From NCBI RefSeq assembly GCF_001482195.1, contig NZ_KQ759763.1:444459-508458 (forward strand): a stretch of 64,000 nt of DNA, given 5' to 3'. How positions within the stretch are numbered: position 1 is the first letter of the stretch; each line of letters starts with the position of its first letter. Below, piece after piece: positions 1 through 8,818 of this stretch. The translations under genes and the position numbers were made by a program. Under the pieces are notes generated by a model. That model was given only the letters and a program-made list of their open reading frames with translations. It had not been told where the DNA came from and searched no databases. Origin of the DNA: Luteimonas abyssi (GTDB taxonomy: Bacteria; Pseudomonadota; Gammaproteobacteria; Xanthomonadales; Xanthomonadaceae).

Positions 1-3000
1 GCATTCGGCAGCGGCGCGTTCGCCATGGAGCAGACCTCGACGGCGATCGGCTTCAACACGGTGGCCGCCGGCGTGGACGCGGTGGCGCTGGGCGCGTACT
101 CGGAAGCCTGGGGCGAGGGCAGCCTGGCGCTGGGTGCGAATGCTTACGCAGCCGACGACGGCGCGATCGCGCTGGGTGCGGGTGCGAGCGCCGACGCGGC
201 GTACGCGACCGCGGTCGGCCAGGAAGCGACGGCCTCGGGCCTGCAGTCCACGGCCAGCGGCTTCCGCTCGGAAGCCAACGGCGACGGTTCGTCGGCCTAC
301 GGCGGCTACGCGGTGGCCGATGGCTTCGGCGCGACCGCACTGGGCTACGGCTCGGAGGCGTTGGCGGAGTCGAGCACGGCGGTGGGCTTCGGCGCCAGCG
401 CGGGCAACTTCGACGCCACGGCGATCGGTGCGAATGCTCAGGCGACCGGCGACAACAGCGTCGCGGTGGGTGGCGCGTTCTGGGGCCTGATTCCGACGGT
501 GGCGTCGGGCGACTACGCCACGGCGGTGGGCGGTGCGGCGAGCGCGAGCGGATTCGACAACAGCGTCGCGGTGGGTGGCGCGTTCTGGGGCCTGATTCCG
601 ACGGTGGCGTCGGGCGACTACGCCACGGCGGTGGGCGGTGCGGCGAGCGCGAGCGGATTCAACAGCACGGCGCTGGGCAACTTCTCGGACGCCTCGGGCG
701 ACGACACGGTGGCGCTGGGTTCGGACAGCGTGGCGCTGGCGGACGGCAGCGTGGCGCTGGGCCAGGGTTCGGTGGCCGATCGCGAGAACACGGTGTCGGT
801 GGGCAGTGCGGGCAGCGAGCGGCAGATCGCGAACGTGGCCGCGGGCACCGAGGATACCGATGCGGTGAACGTGGCGCAGCTGCAGGCGGCCACGGCCGAC
901 AGCCGCTACTTCAGCGCGACCGGCGACAGCGATGCCTACGCACTGGGCGAAGAGTCCACGGCCGCAGGCTCGGGCGCCTACGCCGAGGCCGATTACGCCA
1001 CCGCGGTGGGCTCGGCGAGCAGCGCCTACGGCTTCGGTGCTTCGGCGATCGGCAGCGGTGCGACCGCGGACGGTGACAACAGCGTCGCCGTCGGTCTCAA
1101 CAGTGCTGCGTCCGGCGACGGCGCAGTCGCCATCGGCGGCATGGGCCAGGCCTACGACGAGTTCAACTTCCCGATCGTCGACGAGAACGGCGAGCCGGTG
1201 CTCGTCGCCACCCAGGCCGAAGCCAACGGCACCGCCGTGGGCGGCGGCGCGCTGGCGACGGGGTTGAACGCGTCCGCCTTCGGCAACGGCGCGCAGGCGC
1301 TGGGCGACAACAGCGTCGCCAACGGTCACAAGGCGCGCGCCACCGGCAACTGGAGCACGGCGGTGGGCAGCAACGCCTGGGCCAGCGGTGGCGACGCCAC
1401 CGCGACCGGCGCCTACGCCTGGGCGACGGCCAACGGTGCGACCGCATACGGCACGTCCGCCTGGGCCACCGCGACCAATGCATCGGCGTTCGGTTACGGC
1501 GCATGGGCGGCGGAGGCCGGTGCCACTGCGCTCGGTATGGACACCTGGGCGAACGGCATCAGTGCGATCGCCATCGGCCGCGGTGCGCTGAGCACCGCCG
1601 ACTACGCCATCGCAGCGGGCTCGGCGTCGTTGGCCGACGGCACCAACGCCGTGGCCCTCGGACGCGGCACGCTGAGCCTGGCCGACAACGCCGTGGCGAT
1701 CGGCTGGCGGGCGACGGCCCATCGCGACGGTACGAACGCGCTCGCGCTGGGTGCCAACGCCTTCGCCAACGCGCCCGACAGCGTCGCCCTGGGTGCGGGT
1801 TCGCTCGCCGACCGGGCCGATACGGTCTCGGTGGGTGCCGCGCAGTCGTGGACCGACGACTACGGCGTCGTTCACGAGGCGCGCGACCGCCAGATCGCCA
1901 ACGTGGCCGCGGGAACCGAAGACACCGATGCCGCCAACGTCGCCCAGCTCAACGAGGTGGCCGGCAGCGTGGGCGAACTGGCCGAACGTGCATTGACCTA
2001 CGACGACGATTCGCGCTCGGTGATGACCTTCGCCGGCGAAGGCGGCACCCGTCTGACCAACCTGGCTGCGGGCGCGGTCTCGGCGGGCAGCACGGACGCC
2101 ATCACCGGCGGTCAGATGTACGGCGCGCTCAACGCGACCGCCGATGCATTGGGTGGCGGCGCCACGGTCACGGCTTTCGGCACGATTTCGGCGCCGACCT
2201 ACACCGTCCAGGGTTCCAACTACTACAGCGTCGGCGATGCGCTCGGCGCGCTGGATGCGCAGATCGGCGATCTCGACAACCGCGTGTCGGGCATGGAAGG
2301 CCGTTCGGGAACCGCCGCGGCCGGGCAGTCGCGCGTGGCGGCGGCGTCGAGCGATGCGCTCGATACGCCGACCGAAACCGCGGCATCGTCCGAGACCCCG
2401 GCGGCCGTCACCGGCAACGCCGCGGTAGCGGCCGAGTCGCAGGGCAGCACCGCGGTCGGTGCCACGGCCAACGTCTCCACGAACGCGACCAATGCGGTGG
2501 CGATGGGCGAGGGCAGCAACGTCAGCGCCGCATCGGGCACCGCGGTCGGTCAAGGCGCTTCGGTGACCGCGCAGGGTGCGGTCGCGCTGGGCGAGGGCTC
2601 GGTGGCCGACCGTGCGAACACAGTGTCGGTGGGCAGCGCCGGGAACGAGCGCCAGGTCACCAACGTGGCGGCCGGCACCGCGGACACGGATGCGGCCAAT
2701 GTCGGTCAGGTGCGCTCGAGCGCGACGCAAACGTTGAACTCGGCCAACTCCTACACCGATGCGAAGTTCGCCGCCTGGAACGACAACTTCGAGTCGTTCC
2801 GCGGCGATGTCGACCGTCGCTTCCGCGATGTCGACCGCCGGGTGGATCGCCAGGGGGCGATGAACGCCGCGATGCTCAACATGGCCACCAGTGCGGCAGG
2901 GGTGCGGACGCAGAACCGCGTCGGCGTCGGTGTCGGCTTCCAGAGCGGCGAGAGCGCGCTCTCGATCGGTTACCAGCGTGCGATCAGCGACCGCGCCACG

Positions 3001-3069
3001 GTGACCGTGGGCGGTGCGTTCAGCGGCGACGAGTCGTCGGTCGGCGTGGGTGCGGGCTTCGGCTGGTAA
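1..3069 (+). CDS. Trimeric autotransporter adhesin (YadA/Hia-like), 5' truncated by window edge
   Basis: Surface adhesin of the type V (Vc) secretion class. The reading frame is open from base 1, so the signal peptide and true start lie upstream of the window. The visible part has 1022 codons. Its body is made of degenerate 14-16-residue YadA-head repeats of the type SxAxGxxAxAxG. Three 'neck' motifs (DRxxTVSVG followed by RQIxNVAAGTxDTDAxNVxQ) lie near bases 778-885, 1807-1950 and 2605-2712. A coiled-coil stalk follows (about 2716-2880), then a YadA-type membrane anchor with glycine-rich beta strands that ends in GW. Bases 451-555 and 556-660 are an exact tandem repeat of 35 codons. The family forms homotrimers in the outer membrane that bind host or abiotic surfaces; the ligand cannot be read from sequence. 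The downstream neighbour is a separate secreted protease gene. Confidence 0.93.
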   Translation, partial: AFGSGAFAMEQTSTAIGFNTVAAGVDAVALGAYSEAWGEGSLALGANAYAADDGAIALGAGASADAAYATAVGQEATASGLQSTASGFRSEANGDGSSAYGGYAVADGFGATALGYGSEALAESSTAVGFGASAGNFDATAIGANAQATGDNSVAVGGAFWGLIPTVASGDYATAVGGAASASGFDNSVAVGGAFWGLIPTVASGDYATAVGGAASASGFNSTALGNFSDASGDDTVALGSDSVALADGSVALGQGSVADRENTVSVGSAGSERQIANVAAGTEDTDAVNVAQLQAATADSRYFSATGDSDAYALGEESTAAGSGAYAEADYATAVGSASSAYGFGASAIGSGATADGDNSVAVGLNSAASGDGAVAIGGMGQAYDEFNFPIVDENGEPVLVATQAEANGTAVGGGALATGLNASAFGNGAQALGDNSVANGHKARATGNWSTAVGSNAWASGGDATATGAYAWATANGATAYGTSAWATATNASAFGYGAWAAEAGATALGMDTWANGISAIAIGRGALSTADYAIAAGSASLADGTNAVALGRGTLSLADNAVAIGWRATAHRDGTNALALGANAFANAPDSVALGAGSLADRADTVSVGAAQSWTDDYGVVHEARDRQIANVAAGTEDTDAANVAQLNEVAGSVGELAERALTYDDDSRSVMTFAGEGGTRLTNLAAGAVSAGSTDAITGGQMYGALNATADALGGGATVTAFGTISAPTYTVQGSNYYSVGDALGALDAQIGDLDNRVSGMEGRSGTAAAGQSRVAAASSDALDTPTETAASSETPAAVTGNAAVAAESQGSTAVGATANVSTNATNAVAMGEGSNVSAASGTAVGQGASVTAQGAVALGEGSVADRANTVSVGSAGNERQVTNVAAGTADTDAANVGQVRSSATQTLNSANSYTDAKFAAWNDNFESFRGDVDRRFRDVDRRVDRQGAMNAAMLNMATSAAGVRTQNRVGVGVGFQSGESALSIGYQRAISDRATVTVGGAFSGDESSVGVGAGFGW
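451..660 (+). repeat. Perfect 2 x 105-bp tandem duplication inside the adhesin gene
   Basis: Bases 451-555 and 556-660 are identical base for base. The unit is a multiple of three and encodes 35 residues starting DNSVAVGG and ending SASGF, so the duplication is in frame and lengthens the head domain. The absence of any silent difference suggests it is very recent, or kept identical by recombination. A collapsed or expanded assembly is the main alternative. Confidence 0.97.
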
Positions 3070-3086
3070 GCGCCGGAACGGAACAG

Positions 3087-3117
3087 GCATGCGGCCGCGG
3101 ACCCGGCGGCCGCATGC
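3087..3117 (+). terminator. Hairpin after the adhesin gene, no T-tract
   Basis: A perfect 12-bp stem (3087-3098 with 3106-3117) with a 7-base loop starts 17 bases after the adhesin stop codon. It has no run of T after it, so it may be a weak terminator or an RNA-end protector. A second short hairpin is possible at 3130-3170. Confidence 0.4.
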
Positions 3118-3207
3118 GCAACGGGGAACTCCAGGGATTCGCGATCCCCGGTCGAGACGCCGGGATCGCTGGTGCGGCATTCCACATCAACAAGAGGTAG
3201 GACCGTG

Positions 3208-5097
3208 ATGAAGCAGAGCAAGATCAGTGTGGCCATCGCCACGGCGATCGTCGTCGGCGGCATGGGCATCGGCGTTTCCGCCGCCGACCGGATCCAGGGC
3301 GCTCAGGTATTGGACCGTTCCAATGCGCCCGAGATCGCAACCACCGGCGACCGGTATGCGGTCAAGTACCGCACCACCACGAAATCGGCCTCGGCCCGGA
3401 GCGCGGAAACGGCCGCGCTGCAGAGCGCGCTGGGACGCGCGGGTCTGGATCGGCCGTTGAATGCGACTGCGAATGCCGCGGCGCGCGCCGGTGTGACTGC
3501 GCAGATCAAGCGCGAGATGGCGTCGCCGGGTTGGCGTGTGGTCACCACGTCGCGCCCGCTGAGCGCCGCAGAGTCGGCGAGCTTCCTGCGTGAGCTGCAG
3601 GCCGATCCGAACGTGCTGTCCGCCGAGGCGGATCTCATCTTCCGCCACATGAGCACGGTCGCACCGGCGGCTGCGCCGAACGATCCGAACTACGCGCAGT
3701 ACCAGTGGAACTTCAACAATGCCGCTGGCGGCGTGCGCGCGGAGGAGGCCTGGGAGATCGCGACGGGCGAGGGCGTGGTGGTGGCGGTGCTCGACACCGG
3801 CATCGTCCAGAATCATGTGGATCTGGCCGCCAATGTGATTCCCGGCTACGACATGATCACCGACGCACGTATCTCGCGGCGCGATACCGACGACCAGGTT
3901 CCCGGTGGTTGGGACCTGGGCGACTGGATCGAGCAGGATTACTGCACGGGCTGGGCGACGGCCCTGCCGCACCCCGCCGACATCAGCTCCTGGCACGGTA
4001 GCCACGTCGCCGGCACGATCGCGCAGGAGACCAACAACGGCACCGGCCTGGCGGGCATCGCCCACGATGCACAGGTGATGCCGGTGCGTGTGCTCGGATC
4101 TTGCGGCGGCTTCGGGACCGATATCGCCGATGGCATGTTGTGGGCGGCCGGCCTGGACGTCGAAGGCGTTCCCGCCAACGAGAATCCTGCCGAGATCCTC
4201 AACATGAGCCTCGGAAGCGGCGGCCGCACCACCTGCTCGGCGCTGTATCAGGATGCGATCGACGACGTCAACGCCGCCGGCTCGATCATCGTCGTGGCTG
4301 CAGGCAACTCCAACGACGATGCAGCGCTCTACACGATGTCCGCGTGCAACAACGTCATCAGCGTGGGCGCGACCCGGATCACCGGCGGCAGGGCGAGCTA
4401 CTCCAACTTCGGCGAGCGGATCGACCTCTCCGCGCCCGGTGGCGGTGGTGCGGTGGACGGCAATCCCAACGGGTATGTGTGGCAAGTGACCAACGGGGGC
4501 GAGGAAGGCCCTGAAGACGGCAACTGGATCCTGCGCGGCATGATTGGCACCTCGATGGCGTCTCCGCACGTCGCGGCGGCGGCGGCCATGGTGCAGAGCG
4601 TGGCGGAAACGCCGCTGGACTGGCAGGAGATGCGCGACCTGCTCACCTCCACCGCACGTGCGTTCCCGGTGTCGATCCCGGCGTCCACCCCGATGGGTAC
4701 GGGCATCCTCGACCTGAAGGCGCTGCTCGACAAGGCCACGGAAGAGCCGTGCGACCCCGAGGTCGAAGAGTGCGGTCCGACCGCCACGCCGATCCAGAAC
4801 CAGGTGCCGGTGCGGGCGCTGAGCGGCTCGGCCGGGCAGGAAACCCTGTACGCGATCGAAGTGCCGGCCGGCGTGACCGGTCCGCTGAGCATCAGCACCA
4901 GCGGTGGCAGCGGCGACGTCTCGCTCTACGTCAGCTACGAGGCCGAGCCGACCGCGGACGCGGCCGACTACCGCTCGACCCGTCCGGGCAACAGCGAGGC
5001 CGTACGCATCGCCGCCCCGCAGGCCGGTGTGTACTACATCAAGCTGGTCGGCGTGCGTGCCTTCAGCAACGTCACCCTGCAGGCTCGCCACAACTGA
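3208..5097 (+). CDS. Secreted S8 subtilisin-like serine protease with C-terminal PPC domain
   Basis: 629 residues from the ATG at 3208, which has AGAGG 10 bases upstream. The signal peptide (residues 1-26, MKQSK then a hydrophobic stretch ending VSA) is followed by an I9-like propeptide of about 120 residues. The peptidase domain shows the catalytic triad: Asp196 in VLDTG, His263 in HGSHVAGT and Ser449 in GTSMASPH, with the oxyanion Asn367 in AAGN. Residues from about 530 to the end form a prepeptidase C-terminal (PPC) beta-sandwich, usually removed on maturation. This architecture is typical of extracellular proteases of Xanthomonadaceae exported by Sec and type II secretion. Substrates are probably broad; I cannot define the specificity. 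A strong hairpin follows the stop. Confidence 0.95.
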   Translation: MKQSKISVAIATAIVVGGMGIGVSAADRIQGAQVLDRSNAPEIATTGDRYAVKYRTTTKSASARSAETAALQSALGRAGLDRPLNATANAAARAGVTAQIKREMASPGWRVVTTSRPLSAAESASFLRELQADPNVLSAEADLIFRHMSTVAPAAAPNDPNYAQYQWNFNNAAGGVRAEEAWEIATGEGVVVAVLDTGIVQNHVDLAANVIPGYDMITDARISRRDTDDQVPGGWDLGDWIEQDYCTGWATALPHPADISSWHGSHVAGTIAQETNNGTGLAGIAHDAQVMPVRVLGSCGGFGTDIADGMLWAAGLDVEGVPANENPAEILNMSLGSGGRTTCSALYQDAIDDVNAAGSIIVVAAGNSNDDAALYTMSACNNVISVGATRITGGRASYSNFGERIDLSAPGGGGAVDGNPNGYVWQVTNGGEEGPEDGNWILRGMIGTSMASPHVAAAAAMVQSVAETPLDWQEMRDLLTSTARAFPVSIPASTPMGTGILDLKALLDKATEEPCDPEVEECGPTATPIQNQVPVRALSGSAGQETLYAIEVPAGVTGPLSISTSGGSGDVSLYVSYEAEPTADAADYRSTRPGNSEAVRIAAPQAGVYYIKLVGVRAFSNVTLQARHN

Positions 5098-5120
5098 CCC
5101 GACGATCCTCGTGAGGGTCC

Positions 5121-5154
5121 GCGAGAAACCCCGGCCCCGGCCGGGGTTTCTCGC
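5121..5154. terminator. Hairpin terminator between convergent protease and apt genes
   Basis: A perfect 14-bp stem (5121-5134 with 5141-5154, containing AAACCCCGG / CCGGGGTTT) lies between the two convergent stop codons at 5097 and 5163. No clear T-tract is present on either strand. Position and symmetry suggest it serves both genes. Confidence 0.7.
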
Positions 5155-5162
5155 GTTGGGTC

Positions 5163-5681
5163 TCAGGATGTCAGCGCCGCACGCAACGGCGCATCGGACG
5201 ACCAGCGCGCCCGTCCCGCCAACGAAGCGATCTCGACCAGCACCGCGGCGCCCACCAGATCCGCCTCCAGGCGTTCGAGGAGGCGGGCAGCCGCACACAG
5301 CGTGCCGCCGGTCGCCAGCACATCGTCGACGAGCAGCACCCGTCGGCCGGGGCCAAGCGCATCGGCGTGCATCTCGAGGCGATCGGTGCCGTACTCCAGT
5401 GCGTACTCCACTTGCAGGGTGGTGCCGGGCAATTTGCCCGGTTTGCGGATCGGGACGAAACCCGCACCCAGCGCGTGCGCCACCGCCGCGCCCAGGATGA
5501 AACCGCGCGCCTCGATCCCGGCGACCGCCTCGATACCCGCATCGCGCCAGGGCGACACCATCGCGTCGATGCAGTCCGCGAAGCCGGTGGCGTCGGCCAG
5601 GACGGGCGTGATGTCGCTGAAGGCGACGCCGGCGGCGGGGAAGTCCGGAACGGTTCTGATCAAGGTGTGCCAGGCGGGCAT
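5163..5681 (-). CDS. apt: Adenine phosphoribosyltransferase
   Basis: 172 residues, a normal length for Apt. The enzyme makes AMP from adenine and PRPP in purine salvage, in the cytoplasm. The PRPP-binding motif [14 protein letters not shown] lies at residues 115-128, and the N-terminal region has the family pattern PDFPxxGVxFxDITP (12-26). Other conserved blocks are [10 protein letters not shown] (55-64) and RKPGKLPG (79-86). I see no Shine-Dalgarno before the ATG at 5681. The gene is divergent from the glycine-zipper gene at 5838 and convergent with the protease gene. Confidence 0.95.
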   Translation of the reverse strand: MPAWHTLIRTVPDFPAAGVAFSDITPVLADATGFADCIDAMVSPWRDAGIEAVAGIEARGFILGAAVAHALGAGFVPIRKPGKLPGTTLQVEYALEYGTDRLEMHADALGPGRRVLLVDDVLATGGTLCAAARLLERLEADLVGAAVLVEIASLAGRARWSSDAPLRAALTS

Positions 5682-5837
5682 CGTCGTGTTTACGGTCGGC
5701 TGTAGAAGCGGCGATGTTAGCGCTGCGGACGCAGGCGATTAAGTCGGCAGCCATGTTCGGAAGCGATGTTTCACCGCTCGTTCGCGTCGTGAGGTGGAGC
5801 ATCGTTCCCACATTCGAGCGAGTAAACGGAGGACACC

Positions 5838-6206
5838 ATGAAGAAGATCAATCGCCTCGCCGGTGCCGCCGTGCTGTCGCTGGCGGCCATCGGTACCGCG
5901 TATGCGCAAACCCAGTACGGGCCCCAGGACGAGGGTCGCCGCTTCAACGATGGCAGCCGCGTGGTGTGCGAGAACGTCGAGGTCCAGCGCGCCCACAGCG
6001 ATCCGAACCGGATCGGCGGCACGGCTGCGGGTGCGGTCATCGGTGGCCTGGTGGGCAATCAGGTCGGCGGCGGTACCGGACGTCGTCTGGCGACCGTCGG
6101 CGGTGCAGTGGCCGGCGGTGCGATCGGCCGCAACGTGCAGGGCAACCAGCAGGAAGCGCGCGGCGACCGTGTCGTCGAGCAGCGCTGCAGTCGCGTCTAC
6201 AACTGA
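5838..6206 (+). CDS. Glycine zipper 2TM-domain surface protein
   Basis: 122 residues with GGAGG 5 bases before the ATG. A Sec signal peptide (residues 1-23, ending AYA before QTQYG) is followed by a short Cys-containing segment and then a glycine-zipper block at about 58-97 (GGTAAGAVIGGLVGNQ and GGAVAGGAIG), as in the Rick_17kDa/2TM family of outer-membrane-associated proteins. Two cysteines flank the zipper (in VVCENV and EQRCSR) and could form a disulfide. The family is found throughout proteobacterial envelopes; its molecular role is not settled. Two terminator hairpins follow. Confidence 0.85.
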   Translation: MKKINRLAGAAVLSLAAIGTAYAQTQYGPQDEGRRFNDGSRVVCENVEVQRAHSDPNRIGGTAAGAVIGGLVGNQVGGGTGRRLATVGGAVAGGAIGRNVQGNQQEARGDRVVEQRCSRVYN

Positions 6207-6298
6207 TCGCGCTCACGTGTGTCACGCGCTCCGGTCCCGGCATAACCACAACGACACGACCGCGCTGATCACGACAACAACGCAACGGCGCTTCACAG

Positions 6299-6326
6299 GG
6301 GTCCGCTCATCGCGGACCCTCTTTTA
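6299..6326 (+). terminator. Rho-independent terminator of the glycine-zipper gene
   Basis: An 8-bp stem GGGTCCGC / GCGGACCC (6299-6306 with 6312-6319), a 5-base loop, then TCTTTTAT. It starts 92 bases after the stop codon at 6206. Confidence 0.7.
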
Positions 6327-6404
6327 TGCATCGTCGTCGTGTTCCGGCGCGTCGATGGGCGCCATGCGAAGCCAGAGGCGGGCCGTGTCGCCATCACCTG
6401 AACG

Positions 6405-6436
6405 AAGAAGGGCGCCCCGAGGCGCCCTTCTTTTTT
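6405..6436 (+). terminator. Strong Rho-independent terminator
   Basis: A 12-bp stem (6405-6416 with 6421-6432), a 4-base loop and a run of T to 6436 on the plus strand. It probably backs up the terminator at 6299. The same stem may also end the convergent minus-strand dehydrogenase gene, although its T-tract on that strand is poor. Confidence 0.85.
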
Positions 6437-6462
6437 CGTTCCTGGAACCGGCAGCGAAGGTG

Positions 6463-7701
6463 TCAGCTCGCCGTCGCGTCGGCCGCGGCACCGTCCTGCT
6501 CGGGTACCAGCCGGAACATGCGGCCGTTGCCGCCGCGACCGCCATCTTCCAGTAACCAGATCGCCCCGTCCGGGCCCTGCTCGACTTCGCGGATGCGGGT
6601 CTCCATCGCGAAGCGCTCGGCCTCGCGGGCGTTGTCGCCATCGAAGGCGACCCGCACCAGCGACTGCGAGGACAGGCCGCCGATGAAGCCGCTGCCCTGC
6701 CAAGCCGGGAACTGGTCGCCGCTGTAGATGATGAAACCGGCCGGCGAGATCACCGGCGTCCACACGATCACCGGCGCGCGGAACTCCGGTCGGGTGCTGT
6801 GATCCGGGATCGGTCGGCCGTCGTAGTGCTCGCCTTCGGAGACCAGCGGATACCCGTAGTTTTCGCCGCGCTCGATCAGGTTGAGCTCGTCACCGTGCTG
6901 GGGACCCATCTCGTGCACCCACAGGCGGCCGTCGCCGTCGAAGGCCAGCCCCAGCGGATTGCGGTGGCCGAGCGACCACACTTCCGCGGCCACGCCGCCC
7001 TGGTCCGCGAACGGATTGTCCGAGGGCACGCTGCCGTCGTCGTTGAGGCGGATGACCTTGCCCAGGTTGGACGCCATGTCCTGGGACGGGTCGAAATGCT
7101 GGCGCTCGCCGGATGTCAGCCACAGCATCCCGTCGCGGTCGAAAGCGATGCGATGACCGTAGTGCCCCTCACCCGACATCTTCGGCACCTGCCGCCAGAT
7201 GACTTCGACGTCGCGCAGGGTGCCGTTGCCGTCATCTCCGATATCCAGGGTGCCGGACGCGACGGCGGCGCCATTGCCGCCCTCACCGGATTCCGCGTAG
7301 CTGATGTACACGCGCTGGTTGCTTTCGAAACCGGGATGCAACACCACGTCGCCGAGTCCGCCCTGACCACCGTAAGCCACCTCCGGGATGCCGGCGATTT
7401 CGCCACGTGCGCCGGACTGGGGGTCGAACAGGCGGAGCGTGCCGCGCTTTTCGGTCACCAACAGCCGGCCGTCCGGAAGGAACGTCATCGCCCACGGCTC
7501 ATCGAACGTGGCGACCTCCTCGGTGACGAAGGGGCGTCCGTCTTCCGCCGGCAATGCCACCGGGCGGGTCTCGGCCGCGACTGCGTCGGACGAAGCGCCG
7601 GCGTCAGCCGTGGGGGACGAGTCGGCGGGCGTGCTGGAATCGGCGCCGCAGGCGCTCAACAAGGCGGCGAGACAGGCAGCGGCGAGAAGATGTCGGGTCA
7701 T
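6463..7701 (-). CDS. PQQ-dependent soluble aldose sugar dehydrogenase (YliI/Asd-like), lipoprotein
   Basis: 412 residues from the ATG at 7701, chosen because GGAG lies 6 bases upstream and the product then starts MTRHLL and has a clean lipoprotein signal (lipobox LSAC, Cys18). A low-complexity Ser/Ala/Asp linker follows, then a six-bladed beta-propeller of the glucose/sorbosone dehydrogenase family (DEPWAMTFLPDGRLLVTEK, LGDVVLHPGF, GHRIAFDRDGMLWLTSGER, HRNPLGLAFD, HEMGPQHGDE, NYGYPLVS, and SPAGFIIYSGDQFP near the end). Members oxidise aldose sugars in the periplasm using PQQ. No PQQ synthesis gene is in the window. The lipobox predicts membrane anchoring. Confidence 0.92.
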   Translation of the reverse strand: MTRHLLAAACLAALLSACGADSSTPADSSPTADAGASSDAVAAETRPVALPAEDGRPFVTEEVATFDEPWAMTFLPDGRLLVTEKRGTLRLFDPQSGARGEIAGIPEVAYGGQGGLGDVVLHPGFESNQRVYISYAESGEGGNGAAVASGTLDIGDDGNGTLRDVEVIWRQVPKMSGEGHYGHRIAFDRDGMLWLTSGERQHFDPSQDMASNLGKVIRLNDDGSVPSDNPFADQGGVAAEVWSLGHRNPLGLAFDGDGRLWVHEMGPQHGDELNLIERGENYGYPLVSEGEHYDGRPIPDHSTRPEFRAPVIVWTPVISPAGFIIYSGDQFPAWQGSGFIGGLSSQSLVRVAFDGDNAREAERFAMETRIREVEQGPDGAIWLLEDGGRGGNGRMFRLVPEQDGAAADATAS

Positions 7702-7774
7702 GCGGGGCTCCGGAACGGGCTTGGATGGCACGTAAGATAACGTGAGTCGGCAAAGTGCGTGCGGAGGCTCGAGA

Positions 7775-7966
7775 GTGGATGCATCGGAATGGACCCGGGT
7801 GGATTGCCCGTACTGCGGTGAGTCGATCGAGCTGCAGGTCGATGTCGGGTCAGGCGCGTATCGGACGGTGGAGGACTGCGCGGTGTGCTGTCGCCCGATC
7901 GAAGTGGCCGTGGACGTCGGGGTCGACGGCGCGGAAACGGTTACGATCGCCAGAGGCGACGAATGA
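7775..7966 (+). CDS. CPXCG-motif cysteine-rich protein (zinc-ribbon-like)
   Basis: 63 residues. I take the GTG at 7775 because GGAGG (7763-7767) lies 7 bases upstream; an upstream in-frame GTG at 7742 would add 11 residues with no ribosome site. The start reads MDASEWTRVDCPYCGE, then cysteines at 35, 38 and 39 in EDCAVCCRPIE, so two CxxC pairs can form a zinc site. This matches the small CPXCG family, known in many proteobacteria but without an assigned function. It is divergent from the dehydrogenase gene. An ATG overlaps its stop (ATGA at 7963) and opens a 29-codon Arg-rich frame that I do not call. Confidence 0.85.
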   Translation: MDASEWTRVDCPYCGESIELQVDVGSGAYRTVEDCAVCCRPIEVAVDVGVDGAETVTIARGDE

Positions 7967-8270
7967 AGGCATCAAGGTTGTGTTGTGTTCATCGCGAACG
8001 GGTGCGGCGGCGTATGCGCGATCCGTCGTGCGGGCGGGTGCGGTCGCGGTAACCGCCTGATTCGGCTCGATCGCGCGAAGGCGGTCACAGTGCCGCCTAG
8101 TACAGGCACCCGACGTCGGGGTTAAGGAAACGTAGCCTTAACGGCCGCCTTCCCCTGCGTGTTCATCTGCGTGGCGGCACTGTTCGGGCCGTGCGGAAGG
8201 GACATCTGGATCGACGAATCTCGCATCGCTTCTGCCGCACGCAACCTGTTCCGAATTTCTGGAGAGTTCC
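7967..8270. other. Intergenic region of 304 bases
   Basis: No convincing gene. A 29-codon frame from the overlapping ATG at 7963 to 8052 is Arg-rich and unlike any family I know. The main feature is the inverted repeat at 8121-8142 (separate entry). The last 20 bases hold the ribosome site GGAG of the EF-hand gene. Confidence 0.6.
8121..8142. promoter_or_regulatory. Inverted repeat GTTAAGG-N8-CCTTAAC, candidate operator
   Basis: Perfect 7-bp arms at 8121-8127 and 8136-8142 with an 8-base spacer, in AT-richer sequence than its surroundings and about 130 bases upstream of the EF-hand gene. The half-site GTTAAGGA recurs at 14398-14405, about 100 bases upstream of the PepSY-phoP-phoQ locus. The regulator is unknown. 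Confidence 0.45.
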
Positions 8271-8606
8271 ATGACGAATGTTCGCAAGCCCCTGACCGGT
8301 CTCCTCGCCCTGGGCGCCGCGCTGGCGATGCCGCTGGCCTTCGCGCAGGACCCGACGCCGACGGAGGCTCCGCCGGCCGGCGGCGCGACGCAGCAGGCGG
8401 AGCCGCTGACCTGGGCCGATCTCGATACCAATGGCGACGGTAACCTGAGCCGCGAGGAAGCGGCGGCCTATCCGCCGCTGGCGGCCGTCTTCGACCAAGC
8501 CGATGCGGACGGCGACGGTCAGCTCACCCCGCAGGAATACCAGGCGTTCGCCGCGGCGCAGGGCGCAGGCGATCCGGCCGGCGGTAGCGCCGAAGGCGAG
8601 TACTGA
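8271..8606 (+). CDS. Secreted EF-hand calcium-binding protein
   Basis: 111 residues with GGAG before the ATG. The signal peptide ends at AFA (residues 1-25), followed by a Pro/Thr/Ala linker and a paired EF-hand. Loop 1 (residues 52-63) is DTNGDGNLSREE and loop 2 (78-89) is DADGDGQLTPQE; both have acidic residues at positions 1, 3, 5 and 12, so both should bind calcium. The C-terminal tail is Ala/Gly-rich. Likely periplasmic. Small EF-hand proteins are common in Xanthomonadaceae but their role is unclear. The GTTAAGG palindrome lies upstream and a terminator at 8687 follows. Confidence 0.9.
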   Translation: MTNVRKPLTGLLALGAALAMPLAFAQDPTPTEAPPAGGATQQAEPLTWADLDTNGDGNLSREEAAAYPPLAAVFDQADADGDGQLTPQEYQAFAAAQGAGDPAGGSAEGEY

Positions 8607-8686
8607 CGGCGCCACACGGCGGCGCTGCGTTCCGGTGCCGCATCCATGACCGCCTGCATGACGCAGGCGGATCGTGTGGAATCAGG

Positions 8687-8715
8687 AAAAGGCGGCCCTC
8701 CGGGTCGCCTTTTTC
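8687..8715 (+). terminator. Rho-independent terminator of the EF-hand gene
   Basis: AAAAGGCG-GCCC stem (8687-8698) pairs with 8702-8713 around a 3-base loop, followed by TT. A smaller perfect 8-bp hairpin lies just upstream (8650-8657 with 8663-8670). Confidence 0.75.
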
Positions 8716-8806
8716 CATCTTCTACAGGGGTGTTCCACCTGTGGGCGCCGAAGCGCCAAGCAGGCGCGGGCATCCGACGAGGAAACGCCGTCGTGGTGCA
8801 AGGCCC

Positions 8807-8812
8807 TAGAAT
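8807..8812 (+). promoter_or_regulatory. -10 box TAGAAT for a leaderless HAD-hydrolase mRNA
   Basis: TAGAAT ends 7 bases before the A of the start codon at 8819, the usual distance from a -10 box to the transcription start. There is no Shine-Dalgarno between them, so the mRNA probably begins at the ATG. Confidence 0.6.
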
Positions 8813-8818
8813 GCGCGC

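Noticed and set aside
780-2712. Regularly spaced similar sequences in the adhesin gene (possible CRISPR or repeat array)
   Set aside because: The periodicity follows protein head and neck repeats in frame and has no unique spacers.
3187-5811. An 874-codon minus-strand frame opposite the protease
   Set aside because: Protease catalytic motifs are all on the plus strand; apt has its own frame inside this region.
7963-8052. 29-codon frame overlapping the CPXCG stop (ATGA)
   Set aside because: Arg-rich product without hydrophobic or structural features and no family; the ATGA could be coincidence.
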